NCBI RefSeq assembly: GCF_001633105.1 | Contig: NZ_LUKZ01000023.1 | Location: forward strand, 59,383 to 112,871 | DNA: 53,489 bases | Direction of reading: 5' to 3' | DNA from: Acidovorax sp. GW101-3H11 | Lineage (GTDB): Bacteria > Pseudomonadota > Gammaproteobacteria > Burkholderiales > Burkholderiaceae_C | In this document: piece by piece, positions 45,658-53,489 of the stretch | How positions within the stretch are numbered: the first letter of the stretch is position 1 | How the letters are laid out: every line of letters begins with the position of its first letter | The notes under the pieces: generated by a model | Told to the model about the DNA's origin: nothing | Databases searched by the model: none | What the model saw: only the letters and a program-made list of their open reading frames with translations | Translations under genes and position numbers: made by a program

Positions 45658-45675
45658 TTAGTCAATACTGACTAA
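45658..45675. promoter_or_regulatory. Operator-like palindrome overlapping the lipoprotein promoter
   Basis: TTAGTCA-ATAC-TGACTAA is perfectly symmetrical and covers the likely -35 region, so a dimeric regulator bound here would block or modulate the promoter. The regulator is unknown. Confidence 0.5.
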
Positions 45676-45792
45676 CACTGACGAAAGCTTTACACCCGCT
45701 TGACTTCGCGCATGGGATGCGAAGCCGTGGCGGCCCTGCCACACAGCGGCCCGCACTGTCCGATCCACCCGGACCGCTTGCAAAGCGGAGGT

Positions 45793-46314
45793 TTACAGGC
45801 CCAGCGTGGTCGAAGGAAACCCGGGCGTGCTCTTGCTGCGCACCCATTCATTGAGTGACTCCCGCAACAGCACCCGGCGGTCGGGCTCGCTGCCCGCCAC
45901 CCCCACGCAGCGCTCCGGGTCCAGCCGGTGCATGACCCACTGCGGCGACCACAGAGCACTGGGCAGGTCCAGGGGGTCGGCCGCCGGGCTGCGGCGGCAG
46001 GTGATGATGTGGTCCCAGGTGCCGCGCCAGCGCACAAACCGCGCGTGGCGCCGGATCACGTCGTCATAGCTGCAGGCCAGCATGGTGAAGCGTCGGCCAC
46101 TGTGGGCCCAGTCCTGCAGGGATTCGACCACGCTGCGCTCGCCCAGCGGCCAGTCGTGGAAATGGGCGTCGCTGATCACAATCTCCTGCCAGCCATCCCG
46201 CGCCGCCGTGGCGAAGGCATCACGCACCATCTGCTGGAATGCCTCCCGGCCACTGAACCGCCCGGTGGGCAGGTCGTGCAGGGGCTCGGGCGGAGGGGCT
46301 GCCGCATCGGTCAT
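45793..46314 (-). CDS. Hypothetical cytosolic protein (173 aa)
   Basis: A 173-residue protein with no signal or membrane segment. The only pattern I see is the start FSGREAFQQMVRDAFATAA and an acidic/histidine stretch VISDAHFHDWPLGERSVVES that recalls phospholipase-D-like folds, as in some betaproteobacterial DUF families (possibly DUF7931); this is uncertain. The start at 46314 is the first ATG after the cupin stop, 13 nt away, so the two form an operon. Confidence 0.75.
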   Translation of the reverse strand: MTDAAAPPPEPLHDLPTGRFSGREAFQQMVRDAFATAARDGWQEIVISDAHFHDWPLGERSVVESLQDWAHSGRRFTMLACSYDDVIRRHARFVRWRGTWDHIITCRRSPAADPLDLPSALWSPQWVMHRLDPERCVGVAGSEPDRRVLLRESLNEWVRSKSTPGFPSTTLGL

Positions 46315-46327
46315 CACGGTCTCCTGG

Positions 46328-47464
46328 TCAGTGGCTGCCCGTCCAGACATGGGCCCAGCCCGCATCGCACCAGGAGGACAGCAGTTCCAGCGCATCGTCG
46401 CTGGCGCGGGCCAGCTCGCGCGCCGTCAGCTGGCGCTCGTCGGCCAGGCGCCGCATCAGCGTGGCGTCGCGCCCGGCGGCGCGGTAGCTTTCGCCATTGA
46501 TGAAGATGTGCTGCGCGTCATACATCATGCGGCTCTTGCGGTCCAGGCGCACACCTTCCAGCATCACCCCCGCATCCCCGGGCTCGAACCACACACTGGG
46601 CTTGGGCTCGGTGAGGTATTCGCCGAGCGCGCGCTCCAGCACCAGGGGCTGCGCCAACGCGCGGGCGAGCGCTTCGCGCGCAAATGCATGCAACCCTGCC
46701 GGAATGTGAGCAGGCTGCGCAACGGCCTCCTGGCCTGCGTCGCGGTACAGCAGGGGCTTGCCCTCGTCGGCATCCCCGGCATCTTCCGCCAGGCGCACCA
46801 GCAGCTCCTGGGCCAGCTCTGCACGCGCCGGGGCGCGGAAACCGATGGAGTAGGTCATGCACTCACCTTCGGCAATGCCGTCATGGGCATACCGCGGCGG
46901 CAGGTACAGCATGTCGCCCGGCTCCAGTACAAACTCCTCTTCGGGTTCGAACTGCGCTAGCACCTTCAGGGGAATGTCATCACGCAGCGCCAAGTCCTTC
47001 TGGCGGCCAATGCGCCAGCGGCGCTTGCCATGGGCCTGCAGCAAGAAAACGTCATAGCTGTCGAAGTGTGGCCCTACGCCGCCGCCGTTGCTGGCATAGC
47101 TGATCATGAGGTCGTCCAGCCGCGCCTCGGGCACGAAACGAAACTGCTGCATCAGCGCATGGACCGCATCGTTGTGCAGATCCACCCCTTGCACCAGCAA
47201 GGTCCAGTCGGGCTGCTGCAAGGCAGGCAGCGCACGGCGGTTGAAGGGGCCGTGGCGCAGTTTCCAGGCGCCCTTGACCAATTGCACCAGGCGCGACTCC
47301 ACGCCTTCCTGGGCAGCCAGTGCAAACAGCTCGGAACGCAACACGGGCGGTGCGAACTGGGGAATGGCCTGGCGCACCAGCAGGGGCTTCTTCTGCCAGT
47401 GGCGGCGCATGAATTGCGCGGGGGTGAGGCCACCGAGCAGGGAGAGGGGTTGCTGGATATCCAT
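46328..47464 (-). CDS. Cupin/JmjC-type ribosomal protein hydroxylase (RoxA/YcfD-like)
   Basis: A 378-residue 2-oxoglutarate and iron(II) oxygenase. The iron ligands are in GGVGPHFDSYDVFLLQ (His and Asp, about 139-141) and PPRYAHDGIAEG (His, about 201). The E. coli homologue RoxA (YcfD, 373 residues) hydroxylates an arginine of ribosomal protein uL16, and the length and winged-helix end match. The start at 47464 is chosen because the frame to 47500 has no support. It is divergent from the FKBP gene and followed by the 173-residue unknown protein. Confidence 0.88.
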   Translation of the reverse strand: MDIQQPLSLLGGLTPAQFMRRHWQKKPLLVRQAIPQFAPPVLRSELFALAAQEGVESRLVQLVKGAWKLRHGPFNRRALPALQQPDWTLLVQGVDLHNDAVHALMQQFRFVPEARLDDLMISYASNGGGVGPHFDSYDVFLLQAHGKRRWRIGRQKDLALRDDIPLKVLAQFEPEEEFVLEPGDMLYLPPRYAHDGIAEGECMTYSIGFRAPARAELAQELLVRLAEDAGDADEGKPLLYRDAGQEAVAQPAHIPAGLHAFAREALARALAQPLVLERALGEYLTEPKPSVWFEPGDAGVMLEGVRLDRKSRMMYDAQHIFINGESYRAAGRDATLMRRLADERQLTARELARASDDALELLSSWCDAGWAHVWTGSH

Positions 47465-47517
47465 GGGAAAACAGGACCCCTGGGCGGGGCGGTTGGTCAA
47501 ACTGCGACAATTCTCCT

Positions 47518-48042
47518 ATGGAAATTACCCAACAATGTGTGGTCGCACTGACCTGGACACTCAAGGACACGCTGGGCGAAGAACTGGACGTGCTCGATGA
47601 GCCCGTGGAGTTTCTGGTCGGCGGCGACGATCTTCTGCCCCGCATCGAAGAGGCCTTGCAAGGCCACGGCCCTGGTGCCAGCCTGGCGCTGCACCTCGAA
47701 CCCGAGGATGCTTTTGGCGACTTCAACGACCAGCTGCTGTTTCTGGAACCCCGTGCGCTGTTCCCCGCAGAAATCGAGGAAGGCATGACGTTTGACGGGA
47801 TGGCCCTGCCGGAAGGTTGCAACCCGGATGCCCCCCGCACCGCGCTCTATACCGTGGCCGAGATCTACCCCGAACATGTGGTGCTGGATGGCAACCACCC
47901 GCTGGCGGGCATTGCGCTGCGCTTGCAGCTCACCGTGCAGGCCGTGCGCGAAGCCACCGAGGAAGAAATTGGCCGCGGCACGGCCGGGACAGGCTTCTTT
48001 CGCGTGCAGCCCCAGGCACCCGGCAGCTCGCTACTGCACTGA
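47518..48042 (+). CDS. FKBP-type peptidyl-prolyl isomerase (SlyD-like)
   Basis: A 174-residue folding helper that catalyses proline cis-trans isomerisation. An FKBP core is split by an insert-in-flap domain: VALTWTLKDTLGEELDVLDEP, then LLPRIEEAL, then HLEPEDAFGDFND, and later NHPLAGIALRLQLTVQAV, as in SlyD. The carboxyl histidine/cysteine metal tail of E. coli SlyD is missing. The start at 47518 is 53 nt from the divergent hydroxylase gene. A perfect 15-bp stem terminator follows. Confidence 0.88.
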   Translation: MEITQQCVVALTWTLKDTLGEELDVLDEPVEFLVGGDDLLPRIEEALQGHGPGASLALHLEPEDAFGDFNDQLLFLEPRALFPAEIEEGMTFDGMALPEGCNPDAPRTALYTVAEIYPEHVVLDGNHPLAGIALRLQLTVQAVREATEEEIGRGTAGTGFFRVQPQAPGSSLLH

Positions 48043-48070
48043 TCCTCTCGCGGCAAGATTCCCATCAGCA

Positions 48071-48104
48071 AACGGGCGCTCTGAAGAAATTCAGAGCGCC
48101 CGTT
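48071..48104. terminator. Bidirectional terminator between FKBP and glycine-zipper genes
   Basis: AACGGGCGCTCTGAA and TTCAGAGCGCCCGTT form a perfect 15-bp stem with a GAAA loop, flanked by T-runs in both directions. Confidence 0.93.
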
Positions 48105-48130
48105 TTCCTTGGGCCCTTCAGCCCTTCAAC

Positions 48131-48637
48131 TCAAAGGCGCGAGATCTGGCCGTTGTACAGGCGCACACGGTCACCAATGCGCAAATCGCCCGGGCTGCTC
48201 ACGTCGTACACGCGGTAACCGCCCTGGTCCAGATGCACGGACAGGCGGTAACCCTGTACGTATTCCTGGTTGTTGCGCCCCTCGATGGCATTGCCCGCCA
48301 CGGCGCCCCCGAGCACGCCCACTGCCGTCGCTGCCGCGCGGCCCGAGCCCTTGCCCACCTGGTTGCCCAGGACGCCGCCAACCACCGCACCGAGCACAGC
48401 CCCTGCGCCGGAGGTTTGCCCCTGAGAACGCCCCTGCATCACCTCGATGTTCGACACGCGGCCATACTCGGTGCCCACCGGGTTGTTGGGATAGGCGGGT
48501 GCGGTCTGGTAGCCGCTGGAATAGCCCCCCGAGTACTGGGGAGCGGGCGCCGGGCGGTTGTGGCCACAGGCGGCCAAAGAGCCAGCCAGGACAACAACGC
48601 CAACAATGGTGAGAGGGCGGCGGGTGAATTGCAGCAT
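48131..48637 (-). CDS. Glycine-zipper outer-membrane lipoprotein (SlyB-like)
   Basis: A 168-residue lipoprotein. The signal peptide ends LAGSLAACGHN (lipobox cysteine near 24). A Tyr/Pro/Gly linker is followed by the glycine-zipper 2TM region (GAVLGAVVGGVLGNQVG, then GVLGGAVAGNAIEG). SlyB-type proteins stabilise the outer membrane under stress in enterobacteria; the same role here is inferred. The start at 48637 has AGGAGATTGAA before it. Confidence 0.9.
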   Translation of the reverse strand: MLQFTRRPLTIVGVVVLAGSLAACGHNRPAPAPQYSGGYSSGYQTAPAYPNNPVGTEYGRVSNIEVMQGRSQGQTSGAGAVLGAVVGGVLGNQVGKGSGRAAATAVGVLGGAVAGNAIEGRNNQEYVQGYRLSVHLDQGGYRVYDVSSPGDLRIGDRVRLYNGQISRL

Positions 48638-48844
48638 TTCAATCTCCTGAAGTCGTGAGAGCCAGCCTGGGGCAAAGTGCCAACGCAAGGCACACAGCAG
48701 GCGCCCCAGACACATGGTTGATTGGAACAACGCGGCAGGGTTCTGCTGCGTAGACACATGGCCCCATGCCGTGTCGGTAACAGACACGCAAAAAAGTAAG
48801 CGCCGTCTTACAAATGCCGCGCCAACCGGGTGGCGCTGTGGACT

Positions 48845-49291
48845 TCAGGCCTTGCCCGTCGAGCCGTAGCCGCCCTCACCCCGCTCGGTGGCTTCAAACT
48901 CGGTGACGACGTTGAACTGCGCCTGCACCACCGGGACGATGACCAGCTGGGCGAGGCGCTCCATCGGCTCCAGCGTGAACGCCACGCTGCTGCGGTTCCA
49001 GGCACTCACCATGAGCTGCCCCTGGTAGTCGCTGTCGATCAAACCCACGAGGTTGCCCAGCACGATGCCGTGCTTGTGGCCCAGGCCGGAGCGCGGCAAG
49101 ATCAGGGCCGCATAACCCGGGTCCTTGATGTAGACGGAGATGCCGGTAGGCACCAGTTGCCATGCATTGGGCTGCAAGGTGAGCGGCGCATCGAGGCAGG
49201 CCCGCAGGTCCAGGCCAGCACTGCCGGGCGTGGCATAGGTGGGCAGTTGGTCCGCCATGCGCGGATCCAGAATCTTCACGTCAATCTTCAC
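48845..49291 (-). CDS. dut: dUTP diphosphatase
   Basis: A 148-residue enzyme that hydrolyses dUTP to dUMP, keeping uracil out of DNA. The five trimeric dUTPase motifs are visible: [45 protein letters not shown] and GYGSTGK at the end. It starts at GTG (49291) with AAGAAATAACC upstream, 2 nt after the stop of the preceding membrane protein. It shares a minus-strand operon with coaBC, an arrangement also seen in E. coli. Confidence 0.95.
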   Translation of the reverse strand: MKIDVKILDPRMADQLPTYATPGSAGLDLRACLDAPLTLQPNAWQLVPTGISVYIKDPGYAALILPRSGLGHKHGIVLGNLVGLIDSDYQGQLMVSAWNRSSVAFTLEPMERLAQLVIVPVVQAQFNVVTEFEATERGEGGYGSTGKA

Positions 49292-49293
49292 GG

Positions 49294-49764
49294 TTATTTC
49301 TTCTTTCCAGTTGTGCGCTGCTGGGCCACTTGCCGCAGCCGCTCCTGCAAAGGCTCCACGCCTGATGCGGCCCCAAAGGCTGCGGATGATAGGGCCTTGG
49401 GAGCCACGTCGATCAAACGCCCCAACCCCCACCAGATGGCTGCCATGACCGCAAGCCCTGGCAACGACCCTTGGCTGAACATGAACAGCGCCACCCCGTG
49501 CAAGACAATCAACACCAGCAGCACGGCGCGCACCGCACGCACAACGCCCAGCAAAGGCTTCAGAACCAGCGCGAGATCCGGCGGACCGGACTGGGGCGCC
49601 GAGCGCCCTGCGCCTGTTGCTGCGGGCTTCTGGGCGGCGGTGGAGCCAGGTGCTGGGGTCTGCGCGCCTCGGGCAGGTGCTGGCGCAGTCAGCCGTTCCA
49701 CATAACGCGCAAAGTCGCCATCGGGCGGCGTGTCCCATTCAGGCTTGGTAGCACCCGTCTTCAT
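49294..49764 (-). CDS. Hypothetical membrane protein between coaBC and dut
   Basis: A 156-residue protein. A soluble start ([19 protein letters not shown]) and an Ala/Pro-rich linker are followed by two hydrophobic segments ([19 protein letters not shown] and [17 protein letters not shown]) and a basic end (QRTTGKKK). No family is recognised. The start at 49764 has GGGAGGCTGT before it. It follows coaBC by 21 nt and precedes dut by 2 nt, so it is an operon member. Confidence 0.8.
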   Translation of the reverse strand: MKTGATKPEWDTPPDGDFARYVERLTAPAPARGAQTPAPGSTAAQKPAATGAGRSAPQSGPPDLALVLKPLLGVVRAVRAVLLVLIVLHGVALFMFSQGSLPGLAVMAAIWWGLGRLIDVAPKALSSAAFGAASGVEPLQERLRQVAQQRTTGKKK

Positions 49765-49785
49765 ACAGCCTCCCGGCAAAGACCC

Positions 49786-51009
49786 CTACGACCCCAGGGG
49801 CGGCAACCGCGCCGCAATCTCCCCCATCAGTTGCTGGGCCAGCACGCGTTTGGAGGCCCGGGGCAGCTCGCGGTGCCCCTGGGCATCCACCAGCAACAAG
49901 GCATTGTCATCCTGCCCGAAGGTGGCCGGGCCGATATTGCCCACCAGCAGAGGCACCCCTTTGCGCACACGCTTGGCCGTGGCGTGGGCCAGCAGGTCAT
50001 GGCTTTCGGCCGCAAAGCCCACGCAGAACAGGTCGCCCTGCAGGGCGTGCGATGACTTGGCGACCGTGGCCAGGATGTCCGGGTTCTCGACAAACTCCAG
50101 GCTAGGCGTCTGGCCCGAGCCATCTTTCTTGATCTTCTGTGAGGACTGGCTGGCGGGCCGCCAGTCCGCCACGGCGGCCGTGGCAATGAACACCGATGCC
50201 GCCTGCACATACCGCTGCACCGCCGCCAGCATCTCCTGGGCCGACTGCACGTTCACACGCTGCACCCCACGGGGCGTAGGCACATGCACGGGCCCGGCCA
50301 CCAGCGTGACATCCGCGCCCGCCTCGCGGGCAGCACGCGCGATCGCAAAGCCCATTTTTCCGCTCGACAGGTTGGTGATGCCCCGCACCGGGTCAATGGC
50401 TTCAAAGGTGGGGCCCGCCGTCACCAGCACCCGGCGCCCAGCCAAAGTCTTGGGGGTGAAGAAGGCGATCAGCTCCTCGAGCAGCTCCCCTGGCTCCAGC
50501 ATGCGGCCATCGCCCGTTTCGCCACAGGCCTGGTCGCCATTGCCCACGCCCAGCACCACCGCGCCATCTTGCGCCACCTGAGCCAGGTTGCGCTGGGTGG
50601 CAGGATGGGCCCACATTTCGCGGTTCATGGCGGGGGCCAGCAGCAGGGGCACCTGCTGCGCCGGGCGGGCCAGGCACAACAGGCTGAGCAACTCGTCCGC
50701 CCGACCTTGCACCAGCCGCGCGATGAAGTCGGCGCTGCAGGGCGCGATCAGGATCGCATCGGCCTCGCGGCTCAGGTTGATGTGGGGCATGTTGTTGGGC
50801 TCGCGGGCATCCCATTGCGAGCCGTACACCGTGCGGCCAGACAGCGCCTGCATGGTGACCGGCGTGATGAATTGTTCAGCCGCCTCGGTCATCACCACCT
50901 GCACGGTGGCGCCCTCCTTAATGAGCTGGCGGCACAGATCGGCCGCCTTGTAGCAAGCCACGCCCCCACTCAAACCCAGAACAATGTGTTTGCCAGCAAG
51001 CTCATTCAT
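49786..51009 (-). CDS. coaBC: Bifunctional phosphopantothenoylcysteine decarboxylase / phosphopantothenate-cysteine ligase
   Basis: A 407-residue enzyme that performs two steps of coenzyme A synthesis. The amino-terminal flavin-dependent CoaC part has HINLSREADAILIAPCSAD (about 70-88), PAMNREMW and the substrate clamp ACGETGDGRM. The CoaB ligase part begins near 190 with RRVLVTAGPTFEAIDPVRG and carries ITNLSSGKMGFAIA. All motifs are present. It is the first gene of the minus-strand operon with dut and is divergent from pyrG. Confidence 0.95.
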   Translation of the reverse strand: MNELAGKHIVLGLSGGVACYKAADLCRQLIKEGATVQVVMTEAAEQFITPVTMQALSGRTVYGSQWDAREPNNMPHINLSREADAILIAPCSADFIARLVQGRADELLSLLCLARPAQQVPLLLAPAMNREMWAHPATQRNLAQVAQDGAVVLGVGNGDQACGETGDGRMLEPGELLEELIAFFTPKTLAGRRVLVTAGPTFEAIDPVRGITNLSSGKMGFAIARAAREAGADVTLVAGPVHVPTPRGVQRVNVQSAQEMLAAVQRYVQAASVFIATAAVADWRPASQSSQKIKKDGSGQTPSLEFVENPDILATVAKSSHALQGDLFCVGFAAESHDLLAHATAKRVRKGVPLLVGNIGPATFGQDDNALLLVDAQGHRELPRASKRVLAQQLMGEIAARLPPLGS

Positions 51010-51068
51010 GGGGCGAATTTAGCAGACGGGGGTGACCCTGCCGCCGGGGGTGTCGCCGGGGTGCCATC

Positions 51069-52759
<1,691 letters not shown>

Positions 52760-52771
52760 GGGGACATCACC

Positions 52772-53489
52772 ATGCAGCTGTGCGGATTCAACGCAGGCCT
52801 GGACCAGCGATTTTTCCTGATCGCGGGCACCTGCTCCATTGAAGGCCTGGAAATGTCGCTCGACGTCGCAGGCCAGCTCAAGGAAGCCTGCGCCCCGCTG
52901 GGCATTCCGCTGATCTACAAGGGCTCGTTCGACAAGGCCAACCGCTCTTCCGGTACCAGCAAGCGCGGCGTGGGCATCGACGCTGGTCTCAAGATCCTCG
53001 ACGAAGTGCGCCGCCAGCTGCAGCTGCCCATCCTGACCGACGTGCACGACACCTCGCACGTGGCCGAGGTGGCCAGCGTGGTGGACGTGCTGCAAACGCC
53101 TGCCTTCCTGTGCCGCCAGACGGATTTCATCCGCGCCGTGGCGCAGTCGGGCAAGCCGGTCAACATCAAGAAGGGCCAGTTCCTTGCGCCCTGGGACATG
53201 AAGAACGTCATCGACAAGGCCCGCGCTGCTGCCGCCGAAGTCGGCCTGTCGGAAGACCGCTTTCTGGCCTGCGAGCGCGGCGTGAGCTTTGGCTACAACA
53301 ACCTCGTGGCCGACATGACCAGCCTGGCCGAGATGCGCAACTCTGGCGCACCGGTGGTGTTTGACGTGACCCACTCGGTGCAAAAACCCGGCGGCCTGGG
53401 TGCCGTGAGCGGCGGCGCGCGCGACATGGTGCCGGTGCTGGCGCGTGCCGGCGTGGCCGTGGGCGTGGCAGGCCTCTTCATGGAAACCC
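52772..53489 (+). CDS. kdsA: 3-deoxy-8-phosphooctulonate synthase, 3' end outside window
   Basis: The first 239 residues of a protein usually about 285 long; the rest lies beyond the window. It condenses arabinose-5-phosphate with phosphoenolpyruvate to make Kdo-8-phosphate for lipopolysaccharide. Motifs are [11 protein letters not shown] (PEP binding), [15 protein letters not shown] and [10 protein letters not shown]. In the metal loop the protein has IAGTCSIEG, with a cysteine as in metal-dependent KdsA enzymes, but T where a proline is common. A GGGGACATCACC ribosome-binding region lies before the ATG, 12 nt after pyrG. Confidence 0.93.
   Translation, partial: MQLCGFNAGLDQRFFLIAGTCSIEGLEMSLDVAGQLKEACAPLGIPLIYKGSFDKANRSSGTSKRGVGIDAGLKILDEVRRQLQLPILTDVHDTSHVAEVASVVDVLQTPAFLCRQTDFIRAVAQSGKPVNIKKGQFLAPWDMKNVIDKARAAAAEVGLSEDRFLACERGVSFGYNNLVADMTSLAEMRNSGAPVVFDVTHSVQKPGGLGAVSGGARDMVPVLARAGVAVGVAGLFMET

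Noticed and set aside
45700..45790. tRNA-like hairpins downstream of the 173-aa gene
   Set aside because: No acceptor stem with CCA region and no T-loop GTTC-A motif could be fitted.

Overview
The window is GC-rich, densely packed betaproteobacterial DNA. Gene content (dapA-bamC, parE-parC, coaBC-dut, pyrG-kdsA), protein sequence and intergenic repeats all resemble Comamonadaceae, most likely Acidovorax or a close relative. This is judged by eye; no database search was run. The left edge looks like the start of an IS481-type transposase cut off by the window, so it may be a contig end at a mobile element.

Layout. 1-163: insertion-sequence remnant. 635-9873: iron or metallophore uptake island on the plus strand (PepSY membrane protein, small membrane protein, three TonB-dependent receptors, a DUF4198 periplasmic protein), with a possible Fur box at 391-409. 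10040-12254: four uncharacterised membrane or secreted proteins (minus). 12347-13593: MarR regulator coupled to a GNAT acetyltransferase. 13837-16527: divergent aldehyde dehydrogenase and aminotransferase. 16539-17501: a roughly 960-bp composite quasi-palindrome of nested repeats. 17505-23623: a MexEF-OprN-like RND efflux operon (adaptor, pump, outer-membrane factor) with a structured leader holding a 23-codon ORF. 24108-26526: alpha/beta-hydrolase homologue lacking the catalytic serine, divergent LysR regulator, VF530 protein. 26562-29208: circularly permuted ATP-grasp and alpha-E genes joined by a 51-codon duplicate of the alpha-E start. 29296-34473: comEC, RidA, chemoreceptor. 34742-39988: parE, lytic transglycosylase, parC. 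40118-45120: MFS transporter, small membrane protein, methyltransferase, dapA, bamC, MBL hydrolase. 45244-48637: alanine-rich lipoprotein, unknown protein, JmjC/cupin hydroxylase, FKBP, glycine-zipper lipoprotein. 48845-53489: dut, unknown membrane protein and coaBC, divergent from pyrG and kdsA (cut at the right edge).

Most genes are ordinary chromosomal or accessory genes. I did not find a complete new defence or biosynthetic system. The least expected signal is a dispersed repeat of about 56 bp with seven copies. Two copies end 1-2 nt before start codons and seem to replace the ribosome-binding site. One lies in frame inside comEC. One appears to encode a signal-peptide core. Two flank the large palindrome in inverted orientation. 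Other items worth attention are the duplicated, synonymously diverged alpha-E start that bridges two genes by overlapping stops and starts, and the candidate leader peptide of the efflux operon.
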